Part shown: positions 17,201 through 25,069 of the stretch, piece after piece | Position numbering within the stretch: position 1 is the stretch's first letter | Layout: each line of letters opens with the position of its first letter | Source: a virus | Strand: one strand, 5' to 3' | Length of the DNA: 33,047 bases | IMG/VR virus record: IMGVR_UViG_3300035125_000033 | Location: 1-33,047 of that record | Position numbers and translations under genes: made by a program | Notes under the pieces: model-generated | What the model was told of the DNA's origin: nothing | The model's database searches: none | The model's input: the letters and a program-made list of their open reading frames with translations, nothing else

Positions 17201-17901
17201 ATCAGGTTACAGTCCTTACAGAGTCTTAAATGTTTCCCGCCACCATTCAAATGAGCATCCCGATATTCAAGATAGGCAGGAGCGTTATATATTTCGTCCA
17301 ATGGCTGACTCCTCAAATTTCCAAATACCACCTCATAGTTATAGTCAGAACAGCACAGAATAACGTCACCTTGCCAGTTGATATACAGCTTTTTGTTCGG
17401 CCAAGGGCACCTGTCCAATTTGCTTTCCCTGAACACATCCACATGCCCCGCTCTGTTATAAAAGCTAGGCATCAATGCCATAAGACCAAAATGGTTAACT
17501 TGGGGATATGTTTCATCCTCTACTTGACCTAATTCCTTAAGGTCATAATGGTTAATATATAATGTGCTGACGCCCGCCTTTAACAACCCACACACATTTC
17601 CGTCAAGCAAATCCCCATTGGTACTGAGTCGTATGTTGTTATTCGGGAACCAATACCGTATGAGTTTTACAACATCCAATATACGCTCATCACACAACGG
17701 CTCTGCCATTAAATACGGATTGATACGCCCCTGATAGCCATGCGTGTATAACTCAGACAAGACGTGATTCAATAGCTCCATCGGCATCAAGCTGTCAGGC
17801 CGTTTATCCAGCTTGCTGTTCGGACACCAAGAGCATTTACGGTTACAGTAATCAATCGTTTGAATCTGTACCGATTTGACATTTTCCAACAAAGAACTCA
17901 T
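17197..17901 (-). CDS. Radical SAM protein with SPASM-like C-terminus
   Basis: The 234-residue protein has the radical SAM cluster motif CNRKCSWC (Cys 19, 23, 26), which binds the [4Fe-4S] cluster that cleaves S-adenosylmethionine. Near the end are Cys 165, 183, 184, 228 and 231 in a SPASM-like pattern (YINWQGDVILCCSDYN, then VVFGNLRSQPLDEIYNAPAY and a final CKDC), suggesting a second iron-sulfur cluster. SPASM proteins modify peptides or sugars by radical chemistry. Its location among glycosyltransferases and a methyltransferase points to a sugar or glycan-linked substrate, but the substrate cannot be read from sequence. It overlaps the methyltransferase by 50 bases. Confidence 0.8.
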   Translation of the reverse strand: MSSLLENVKSVQIQTIDYCNRKCSWCPNSKLDKRPDSLMPMELLNHVLSELYTHGYQGRINPYLMAEPLCDERILDVVKLIRYWFPNNNIRLSTNGDLLDGNVCGLLKAGVSTLYINHYDLKELGQVEDETYPQVNHFGLMALMPSFYNRAGHVDVFRESKLDRCPWPNKKLYINWQGDVILCCSDYNYEVVFGNLRSQPLDEIYNAPAYLEYRDAHLNGGGKHLRLCKDCNLI

Positions 17902-18484
17902 AAGATGGCTTTGCTATCCTTGCATGTACGGTGTACTTTTCCAATTTTTCAACTTTAAGTTTGCAAATGTTTATCAGCACAAACAGGTCTCTGTAATCAA
18001 AACCCCAATCATACTCCTCATGGTATGATTCACCCAATGGAATATTCAGTATCACTCGTCCATCTGGTTTAAGAACACGAGATATTTCCTTATAGCCTGC
18101 AAACCTATCCTTTGGGTCCACATGCTCAAGAACGTCCAAAGCTACAACATAGTCGAACAAGTCATCATCATAGGGTATATTGGTAACATCTGCTTGCACT
18201 GCGTTCATGTGCCACATTTGTTCTACGAAATCTACATATTTTAATGACATATCCGTGGCTCGATAATTCATGGCATTCAAAAGAATAAGACGTATTGCAG
18301 CGAACGTCAGACCGCTACCAACACCTATTTCAAGAATAGACTTGTGATAGAAATCATAGTCCAATAGCCTTTTAACAAGTGCTTGACGCTTCCAAATATT
18401 ATCAAGCAAGCCACTTTCTGTGCCTAATACAGCTTTGTGTTTGGCTGCATGCTTGTCCCAATAATTAACAGCTTCCTGCTGCAT
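17852..18484 (-). CDS. Class I SAM-dependent methyltransferase
   Basis: The start is set at ATG 18484; a TTG one codon earlier is also open. The 210-residue protein has motif I (ILEIGVGSGLTFAA, near residue 50), an acidic end of motif II, DYVVALDVLEHVDPKDRF (near 110-127), and RVLKPDGRVILNIPLGE, all typical of Methyltransf_11/25 enzymes. The substrate is unknown; by context it may methylate a sugar or a glycan-linked group, giving a cap. It overlaps the upstream glycosyltransferase by 20 bases and the radical SAM gene by 50, an arrangement common in compact late operons. Confidence 0.8.
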   Translation of the reverse strand: MQQEAVNYWDKHAAKHKAVLGTESGLLDNIWKRQALVKRLLDYDFYHKSILEIGVGSGLTFAAIRLILLNAMNYRATDMSLKYVDFVEQMWHMNAVQADVTNIPYDDDLFDYVVALDVLEHVDPKDRFAGYKEISRVLKPDGRVILNIPLGESYHEEYDWGFDYRDLFVLINICKLKVEKLEKYTVHARIAKPSYEFFVGKCQIGTDSND

Positions 18485-19532
18485 CAATCGTATCCTTATA
18501 TAGCTGCTCTATCTCCCCTAAATGGCTTTCCATAGAAAACCTTTGCCTGTTAGTAATCAGCTTCTTGCGTATATCTCGATGTTCTCTCCATCTTTCGGTC
18601 AACTCTGGTAAAGATTCTACGCTTAACCCAACTTCGTGCTCGCTCACAAACTCTTCAGACCACTTAGCGTTCATGGCTACTACCGGAACAGCAGCAGCTA
18701 TATATTCGAACATTTTATTGCTGGAAGTCTTAGCCCACTGGGTTGTAGGAAAAGTATTACCCACTAATCCCCAGTCGTGCTTTGTGAGGTTTTTAAGCAC
18801 ATCCATAAAGGAACAAGGCTGGTGAACAAAAGCAACGTCATCAAAAGTAGCATGGAAATCTTTATCAGTACGAATGGTATAAATATGAAAGTCCAGCCCA
18901 AGGCTCTTAGCCTCTTCTGCAAGACCTTGGTATTGGCAATATTTGAATCCGTAGTTACTATTCGTGTTTTCTTTTTCAAGTGACACCTTTCCTTGATAGA
19001 CTAACCCCCCTTGCCACTCATAGCATCTGTATCTAAACAATCCGCTGGGCACATAGCTTGGAATAACAGCATAAGGCTGAGTTAAATTATACTCTTTACA
19101 AACATCATCACGAACGTAATTACTAACGAAATTAAGGCCGTCTGCAAGTTGAAAGTTAGTATGCTCATCTACGGTATATCGAGTGACCTTATTTTCGTTA
19201 TTATTAGCCTTTTCAAGTTCTTCTTGAGTTGTTCTGGTTAGATATGTATCGTGGATATCAAGTAATACAGGCTTATTACAGACCTCTTTAATCATAGTAA
19301 CAAACCACGATGGTTCATTATGCACATGAAATATGTCAGCATGACTGGCATGAAGCTTTATGGCTTCGTGCAGATTTTCCAAATCATTACACAATGAAAC
19401 AGACGTAAACTTGTCTCTCATAGTAGGTAACTTCAAGCAAACCAAATGAACGTCATGGCCCTTGTTTATCAAGGGAAGGGCAAACTTTACTACCCTTATA
19501 CAACTATGATATGAGACCATGACTATATTCAT
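18465..19532 (-). CDS. GT-B glycosyltransferase, paralogue 2
   Basis: The 355-residue protein has a GT-B layout. Conserved pieces are HVHNEPSW (69-76), LDIHD (91-95), NFQLADGL (126-133), KHDWGLVGN and then MFEYIAAAVPVVAMNA in the C-terminal half. The last is the FEYMA.G.PVV motif of glycosyltransferase family 4. It most likely adds a sugar to a growing glycan in the cytoplasm. It is a tandem paralogue of the next gene upstream: the three N-terminal motifs lie at identical residue numbers in both. The start overlaps that gene as ATGA. Confidence 0.75.
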   Translation of the reverse strand: MNIVMVSYHSCIRVVKFALPLINKGHDVHLVCLKLPTMRDKFTSVSLCNDLENLHEAIKLHASHADIFHVHNEPSWFVTMIKEVCNKPVLLDIHDTYLTRTTQEELEKANNNENKVTRYTVDEHTNFQLADGLNFVSNYVRDDVCKEYNLTQPYAVIPSYVPSGLFRYRCYEWQGGLVYQGKVSLEKENTNSNYGFKYCQYQGLAEEAKSLGLDFHIYTIRTDKDFHATFDDVAFVHQPCSFMDVLKNLTKHDWGLVGNTFPTTQWAKTSSNKMFEYIAAAVPVVAMNAKWSEEFVSEHEVGLSVESLPELTERWREHRDIRKKLITNRQRFSMESHLGEIEQLYKDTIDAAGSC

Positions 19533-20581
19533 ACAAACTGCTCGTAAAACCGTTCCAATTTAAAGATATGATTTTCCATAGCGAACTCTTGGCGGTGCTT
19601 GATAACATTGTTCCTGCATATGTCTTTTTCGTCCCATCGCTCTACCAGCTCATCCACGCTGTCTACTATGATGCCAATATTGTATTCTTGTGCTAGCCTG
19701 GCACACTCAGATGCATTCATGACAACGATGGGAAGACCAGCAGCCATATATTCAAAGAGTTTGTTAGGGAAAGCCAAGTCCCAGTTGCTACACTTGTAAG
19801 AATTACCGACTAAACCCCAGTCATGACGAGACAAAGCAATCAGAAGATTTTCTAAATCTTGCGGGTCGAATACCTTGGCAAACTGTTGTAAAGCCCGTTT
19901 GTCTTCAATTCTATTTTTACCTAGATACACATAGAAATCCACCTTGGCCTCAGAGCACGACTGTGCCAGTGGGGTATAATTAGCGTAATCAAATACCTCC
20001 ATACCCGGAACTTTAAGTCTTTCTTCGGAAACAACCAAGCCTTCATACGCCAATCCGCCAAGGTACTCTGCACCCGCATAGTTGTACCACATTTTTAACA
20101 TATAGCTCGGCATTATAAGTGCTGGCTGATCTAACCCAAACTCTGATACAACCAAGTCCTTGAACGCTTCACCTGGAAATACCAACCCATCGGCAAGCTG
20201 AAAGTTGTTGCGTTCTTCCGTAACTATCCTGCCTCTGGGGTTATCGGTTAGAAGAGATTCTTCCTGCTGTTCTGGGGTGGTTCTAGCCAAAAAGCTATCA
20301 TGAATATCCAAAACAATCGGTTTATCAGTTCGTTCTTTTAGAAATGTAACTAGCCATGATGGTTCATTATGAACATGATAAATATCGGTAGAATCGTCTA
20401 CCAACTTAATACTGTTCGAAATTTGGCTTTGATTTTCGCATAGGTGAAGTGTTCTGTGCTGTTCCCAGAATTGAGGAACGTTCTCACAAATCATGCGAAG
20501 TTGGTGACCACGCTGTATCAGGGCAACAGCCGTCTTCTGTGCCCTGACACAAGCGTGTAATGTCACCATTGTGATGTTCAT
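19529..20581 (-). CDS. GT-B glycosyltransferase, paralogue 1
   Basis: The start is set at the ATG at 20581, one base after the stop of the preceding gene; a longer open frame would run into that gene. The 350-residue protein carries HVHNEPSW (69-76), LDIHD (91-95), NFQLADGL (126-133), RHDWGLVGN and LFEYMAAGLPIVVMNA, marking a GT4-like GT-B enzyme. Motifs are at the same residue numbers as in the neighbouring paralogue, so the pair arose by tandem duplication. It is the first gene of the glycan cassette and follows a structural gene with no visible promoter between them, so it should be expressed late. Confidence 0.75.
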   Translation of the reverse strand: MNITMVTLHACVRAQKTAVALIQRGHQLRMICENVPQFWEQHRTLHLCENQSQISNSIKLVDDSTDIYHVHNEPSWLVTFLKERTDKPIVLDIHDSFLARTTPEQQEESLLTDNPRGRIVTEERNNFQLADGLVFPGEAFKDLVVSEFGLDQPALIMPSYMLKMWYNYAGAEYLGGLAYEGLVVSEERLKVPGMEVFDYANYTPLAQSCSEAKVDFYVYLGKNRIEDKRALQQFAKVFDPQDLENLLIALSRHDWGLVGNSYKCSNWDLAFPNKLFEYMAAGLPIVVMNASECARLAQEYNIGIIVDSVDELVERWDEKDICRNNVIKHRQEFAMENHIFKLERFYEQFV

Positions 20582-20582
20582 G

Positions 20583-21071
20583 TTACGGAGTATCCCATTT
20601 GCTATCGTGATAAATGGGGTGATAGTCCACAAAAAATGCCACTGAACCTGTGGTAGTGGCGGTGTTAGCCGCCGTACCTTTGTCTGTATCTGGTGTGGCA
20701 CTGTCAATGGCAATGAACGTGCCTGGTCCAACCGTTGCAGAGGTGAATGTAACAGTACTGTTAATAGTGTACTGACTCACATCTGACGAGGTATGTTTAG
20801 CGTCCAGACTCGCCTCAACGCCGGTGTCCTTATAGAGTCGTGCAGTAACCTTATCAGCACTGGTGTTGGATAGTGTTGCAAGAACCAAGCAACCGAACTT
20901 TTTCAGCTTGATCGGCCCCTTGGGATACCAGCGAACCACGTGATCCGTAGTGGTGGCATCGGTTGTACCGAATGTAAACCCGCCAGCCGAGTCACCACCG
21001 CATTTCTTGGTCAACCCAAACCAGTGACGATGAATTACGCCGAATCTTGAATCATCATAATGAGCACCCAT
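20583..21071 (-). CDS. Probable head decoration or head-associated protein
   Basis: The 162-residue protein follows directly after the major capsid gene, with a strong ribosome binding site (AAAGGAGGTGA). It is Thr/Ser/Ala-rich and beta-like, with a Cys-containing start (WFGLTKKCGGDSAGGF) and the segment GPGTFIAIDSATPDTDKGTA. There is no signal peptide. Position right after the capsid gene, small size and beta composition suggest a capsid decoration or head-fibre protein, though the family was not recognised. It is also the last structural gene before the glycan cassette, making it one candidate acceptor for glycosylation. Confidence 0.5.
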   Translation of the reverse strand: MGAHYDDSRFGVIHRHWFGLTKKCGGDSAGGFTFGTTDATTTDHVVRWYPKGPIKLKKFGCLVLATLSNTSADKVTARLYKDTGVEASLDAKHTSSDVSQYTINSTVTFTSATVGPGTFIAIDSATPDTDKGTAANTATTTGSVAFFVDYHPIYHDSKWDTP

Positions 21072-21086
21072 ATCTCGTCACCTCCT

Positions 21087-22013
21087 TTAGGCTGAATCCA
21101 GTTTTACAATGTTATTGTCAGGGTCGGCTGCCCAGAAAATCTTATAGCCTGCAATCATGTACCAGGCTAAACCCTTGGAACGACCATAGTCGGTCAATTC
21201 CTTAGGTATAACTTCCGGGGCAATGGCAAGCCCTTCTAGAACAGGGCCACCTCCTGCGCCGAAAAAGTAAGCCTCTCCATATGCGCTGGATTTACCGATA
21301 GCATTGCTCAACCCGTGATTGGTTTTCACAAATCGAGTATCGTAGAACCTACCGAACTCACCAGACGCAGGGTACTTGGTGTACTGGAGAATGCTTTCCA
21401 CATCATCGTAAATGTCCCGCTTGGACTGAGATGAGCAGATACACATATAGTTGTCACCGTCCCAAGGCTCGCACTTCATGGACTGGTACAGGTAGTCAAT
21501 GATTTCCTTGACTGCGTATGTGTCCATGCCACGAGTTGCCGTAGCCGTAGCAGTACCGTTAGTGGTAAACACGCCGGTCCCGCTCTTTGAAGACACATAG
21601 CGGATTTTACAAGCGTCAAACTGCGCTTCCACGTCTGTGTCTATCACTTTAGCATAGTCATCCTTGAGAGCGGTCACTATTGGCTGTCGTACTCCAACCT
21701 GTCCTAAGCTCTCGTATTTACGGGTAAAGGGGATTGAATTCCCGTATTCGTAAAGGGTACACGTAGACTGATAGAACCTATGGGATCTAGCCGGAATAGT
21801 ATCCGTTTCAGTCAGTGTCCCGCCCTGAGTCGAAATGTTTCCGTATTTATCAAACAGGAAGGTCTCACCTGCGTTCTTGCCCCATGCTTCACGAAGTTGA
21901 CAGAATTGATGGAATTTCATGTCCGGCTGAGCTTGCCCAACCACTTCTCGTGTTAGCAAAGGGCTGTAGAGGTAGCCTCCCTGGGTTGATGTTGCCCAGA
22001 GTTGTCCTGGCAT
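21087..22013 (-). CDS. Major capsid protein, N4-gp56/HK97-fold type
   Basis: The 308-residue protein lies directly after the scaffold gene. It shows the order of the N4-gp56-type coat family: an N-terminal arm, then FHQFCQLREAWGKNAGETFL with TLTETDTIPARSHRFYQSTC (the E-loop-like and spine-helix region), EYGNSIPFTRKYESLG, a long helix with ALKDDYAKVIDTDVEAQF, and a beta end with GLAWYMIAGYKIFWA. Such proteins form the icosahedral shell in many copies. Length is in the usual range. An AAAGGAGTG ribosome binding site precedes the ATG. I am confident of the role and less sure of the exact subfamily. Confidence 0.8.
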   Translation of the reverse strand: MPGQLWATSTQGGYLYSPLLTREVVGQAQPDMKFHQFCQLREAWGKNAGETFLFDKYGNISTQGGTLTETDTIPARSHRFYQSTCTLYEYGNSIPFTRKYESLGQVGVRQPIVTALKDDYAKVIDTDVEAQFDACKIRYVSSKSGTGVFTTNGTATATATRGMDTYAVKEIIDYLYQSMKCEPWDGDNYMCICSSQSKRDIYDDVESILQYTKYPASGEFGRFYDTRFVKTNHGLSNAIGKSSAYGEAYFFGAGGGPVLEGLAIAPEVIPKELTDYGRSKGLAWYMIAGYKIFWAADPDNNIVKLDSA

Positions 22014-22032
22014 ACTTTCTCACACTCCTTTA

Positions 22033-22887
22033 CTATGTAAGTGACGGCCTCCTGTGAATTTTATCACGGTGTTGCCGGTGCATCTTGGCATAATCCTTGG
22101 GCGAGTAACCTTCATCCTCAGGTTCCATTGAGGGTTTCTTGGTCGTGTCGCCTTCAGGAAGTGCCGTTTCTTTGATTTTCTGACGTGTTTCCGTGGCTGA
22201 CTTTTTGCCCATATCCTTGAACTTGTTTACCTTGGCTGTAACCTTCTTTGCAGCCTCCCTGATTATCTCGTCCACCTGCGAGGTGACAGAACCATACTGT
22301 TGAGTCTCAGCAGCCGCTAACTTGCTGGCTTCCACATCGAGTAGTTCCTGCATGTCAGTGTCCCTGAACTCCTCATTAATATCGGCAAAGTCACGTTTCG
22401 CCATGTCGTAATTGTAACGAGTGATAATCTGGTTAAGCTCAGTCTTGGTTACTGCCTCACCTTCTGGCTGTGGCGCAGTGGAAGTTTCCATCGGTCTATT
22501 CTCCTGTGATGGGATTCCAGAGTTGCCGCTGATAAACCTGTCAATCTCGGCAAAATCCAGCCCTGCATCTTCGTATCGCTTGATACGCTGACGCTCTTGT
22601 TGAAGTTCTTGTTCCAATTGTTCTGCCCTTGCCTTTAGTGCCTGTGCCCCTCTTGTAGAATCGGCATATCGCTTTTTCCAGTCAGTTTTGTCTACCTTAA
22701 TAGGAGTCTCTGTCGGAGTTTCCTTTGAGGTATCCAAGTCGTCGGATTCAGGAAGAGTGGGGGATTCTTTAGGAACGAAAGTATCTGGAGTATCGCCCTT
22801 CTCAAACCCTGTCTCATCCAGCAAGCGATCCAGTGGTGTCTGGTCTGCCGCATCGTCGGGGGTTACAGTTTGTTCTTCTGGTGCCAT
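22033..22887 (-). CDS. Capsid scaffolding protein
   Basis: The 284-residue protein is strongly charged, Pro/Thr/Glu-rich in its first 75 residues (disordered), with a coiled coil of Glu/Gln/Arg (about 80-105), a helical middle, and a basic tail (RQHRDKIHRRPS) that would bind the coat protein. This plan and the place between portal and major capsid genes define phage scaffolds, which direct shell assembly and then leave or are cleaved. A strong ribosome binding site (AGAGGAGGTAAAC) precedes the ATG. No protease gene is seen nearby. Confidence 0.65.
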   Translation of the reverse strand: MAPEEQTVTPDDAADQTPLDRLLDETGFEKGDTPDTFVPKESPTLPESDDLDTSKETPTETPIKVDKTDWKKRYADSTRGAQALKARAEQLEQELQQERQRIKRYEDAGLDFAEIDRFISGNSGIPSQENRPMETSTAPQPEGEAVTKTELNQIITRYNYDMAKRDFADINEEFRDTDMQELLDVEASKLAAAETQQYGSVTSQVDEIIREAAKKVTAKVNKFKDMGKKSATETRQKIKETALPEGDTTKKPSMEPEDEGYSPKDYAKMHRQHRDKIHRRPSLT

Positions 22888-22905
22888 TGTTTACCTCCTC
22901 TAGGG

Positions 22906-23184
22906 CTAAGGTTCTAGGTTCCCAGAGCCTAAGTCGTTAATATCCTCTGCCGCATCGAACGGCCTCGGCTTGGCCTCTCTGGCCAAGTCGTCAAACCGCA
23001 TCTTAAACTCACGAAGGGCACGGACAGCTTCGATAAGCCCGTACCGGCGATATAAGTCATCAGTAGAATATGCCGCTTCTTCCAAATTATCGTGCAACTG
23101 CTGAAACTCGGGCAGAAACACCTTGAACCAGAAATCACTGCGCTGTGTTTCTTGAACCAGTCGGGACTTTTCGTTCTGCTCCAC
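22906..23184 (-). CDS. Small head-gene protein, function unknown
   Basis: The 92-residue protein starts at GTG 23184, six bases after a GGAGG, and overlaps the portal gene by 50 bases. It is mostly helical and charged (FFKV-like start, then YRRYGLIEAVRALREFKMRF), and ends in Asp/Asn/Gly-rich sequence. Small helical proteins between portal and scaffold are frequent in phages and may assist portal-scaffold contact, but nothing in the sequence decides this. No homologous family was recognised. Confidence 0.45.
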   Translation of the reverse strand: MEQNEKSRLVQETQRSDFWFKVFLPEFQQLHDNLEEAAYSTDDLYRRYGLIEAVRALREFKMRFDDLAREAKPRPFDAAEDINDLGSGNLEP

Positions 23185-25069
23185 CTTTATCCTCCGCCAG
23201 TGCTTTCCAGACCTCCAACATCCGATCTCGCTTGTTTTCCTCAGATTCGTGCTGAAGCTCTATTAATTTTTGCTGAAACTCGGCGCCTGTTTTTTCCCGC
23301 TCCAATGCCTGCTCTTCACGGAACTGCTGTATCGCCATCATCATTTGCTGATTTTGCATCTGCTGCCGTTGTGCCTGGATTTGAGCCACTTCCTCGTCTG
23401 TCTTCAGGTCCACCTTCTCGAAACCGAACGCGTCATGAAACTCCTTGATAACGTCCGCCCACGGAATGTAGTCCTGCGCCTGTTCGGGAAGGGCGTTATA
23501 CATCTTCACCATCGAGCCAATCTTTTCTATCTTCTCCATACGCTCAAAAAAGATGGATATACCTCGACCTATGATGTCTAAGTCGGTGACTATCATCTCG
23601 CGCTTTTCGTCATCGGACAACTCATCCAGCGCATAGCCTTCGTTCTTGAATATTTCCGTCATGCTGGGGTCGTTATCAAAGCCGGTTAGATACTGAATCA
23701 TTAAATCACGGCTCATGTCGATACAACCGACCAGAAACCCTCGTTCTATGTCCTTGGCTATGGATTGGAAGTCCGACATCGCAGACGCTTTCTTGCCCGC
23801 ATATATCGTTGCTTTCTCGCCTCTCGTGCCTCCGAACTGCTCCACGTATTCCGTTACTCCGTGGTCCTGCTCGTGAAGGCTGAACAGTTCTTGGAGCAAC
23901 GGCATAGCAGCGTCGGGATCGAAACCAAGGTCGTGAAACTTGAACGCCTCCCCCTGATAGCCGGTCCTGCGCCTTACGAATTTGCCCGGGTAGAGTTCCT
24001 GAGCGTCTGCTTTACCCTCGTCCGCCAATGCCATAGAATCAATTTCCCGGACACCGAGCAGTTTCCACATCAAGTTGTCCATCTGCATATTGACGAAATC
24101 AACTATTGCAGACTCAATACCCCTAACATCCTCAGTCAAACCCTTGCCAATATGCCGAAATAGCACTGATAATGGACTATCGAACACATATGGAGGCTTT
24201 TTGTGCCAGAATGGGTTGTTCTTAGGGTTAAGGATGAGATATTGGTCGTTTGCAACCGTGAAATGGCAGTTTTCTTTTACTACCTCGTTGTCCTCATTGA
24301 TAAGCGGTCCCCAGAAGTGGGACAGAAGCACATCCTTACGAAACCTGTTTTGCTCCTTGTAGATACCGAGTTTTCTGAGCCGGTTTTCCTCGTCCTCATC
24401 GAGTTTTTGCGGGTCTCCATAATCACCCTTGACCAGTTTCCCAATCTGGCTTTTGTCGTATATCCAGTTGCCCCCACCGTCCTTCAAGCTTGCCATCTTT
24501 TTGAGCTCAGGCAGTGTTATCCACTCGTCCTCAATGACTATCTTTCTGTCACGGGTGAAATAGAAGTTATATGGATTGACCGGCTTGCATTTCAGCTTTA
24601 ACTCTCTGCTTCTGACAATCTCGCCACGGCTGGTATCTATCGAAAACCTGGAGTCGTCCTCGCCTACCCAGAATTTCATGATCATCAGGGCAAGAGTAAA
24701 GCCGGACTCCAGGGCTTCGGCTAACAGGTCGAGAAACTTGGCAGCCTTAAGGTGAACCTTGAGTCCACGCTTAGTGATGTTGCACTTCTTACGTCTTTCA
24801 GGGTCTTTGCCGGGATGCTCAAAGTCAAAGTAGCTCTCAGAGCTGATAAGTATCCGCTTGATGAGACGTACTGCTCGTTTTATCTTCGGCTTGGAGATAG
24901 GCGTGTACGCCTTTGACTGCCAGACTTCCTTCTTGCCGAAGTCCTTCTTGCACAAATATTGGTCATAGTTCTGGTCCCAGACCTTGCGAATACCCTTGTT
25001 TTCCTCAAATATCTGGTCCTTACACGCTCGATAATATGCCAATATCTTGTCTACTTGGGTTTGTCTCAT
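23135..25069 (-). CDS. Portal protein
   Basis: The 644-residue protein has the size and shape of podovirus-type portals. The N-terminal segment has VWDQNYDQYLCKK and KRAVRLIKRILISS helices. The middle has NPYNFYFTRDRKIVIEDEW, and further on IGKGLTEDVRGIESAIVDFV and LMWKLLGVREIDSMALADEG, resembling the wing and stem regions. A long C-terminal Gln/Glu/Met-rich barrel follows (about 565-625). The portal forms the ring at one vertex through which DNA is packaged and ejected. It lies near terminase and before scaffold and capsid genes, as usual. The ATG overlaps the upstream TAA (TAATG). Confidence 0.8.
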   Translation of the reverse strand: MRQTQVDKILAYYRACKDQIFEENKGIRKVWDQNYDQYLCKKDFGKKEVWQSKAYTPISKPKIKRAVRLIKRILISSESYFDFEHPGKDPERRKKCNITKRGLKVHLKAAKFLDLLAEALESGFTLALMIMKFWVGEDDSRFSIDTSRGEIVRSRELKLKCKPVNPYNFYFTRDRKIVIEDEWITLPELKKMASLKDGGGNWIYDKSQIGKLVKGDYGDPQKLDEDEENRLRKLGIYKEQNRFRKDVLLSHFWGPLINEDNEVVKENCHFTVANDQYLILNPKNNPFWHKKPPYVFDSPLSVLFRHIGKGLTEDVRGIESAIVDFVNMQMDNLMWKLLGVREIDSMALADEGKADAQELYPGKFVRRRTGYQGEAFKFHDLGFDPDAAMPLLQELFSLHEQDHGVTEYVEQFGGTRGEKATIYAGKKASAMSDFQSIAKDIERGFLVGCIDMSRDLMIQYLTGFDNDPSMTEIFKNEGYALDELSDDEKREMIVTDLDIIGRGISIFFERMEKIEKIGSMVKMYNALPEQAQDYIPWADVIKEFHDAFGFEKVDLKTDEEVAQIQAQRQQMQNQQMMMAIQQFREEQALEREKTGAEFQQKLIELQHESEENKRDRMLEVWKALAEDKGGAERKVPTGSRNTAQ

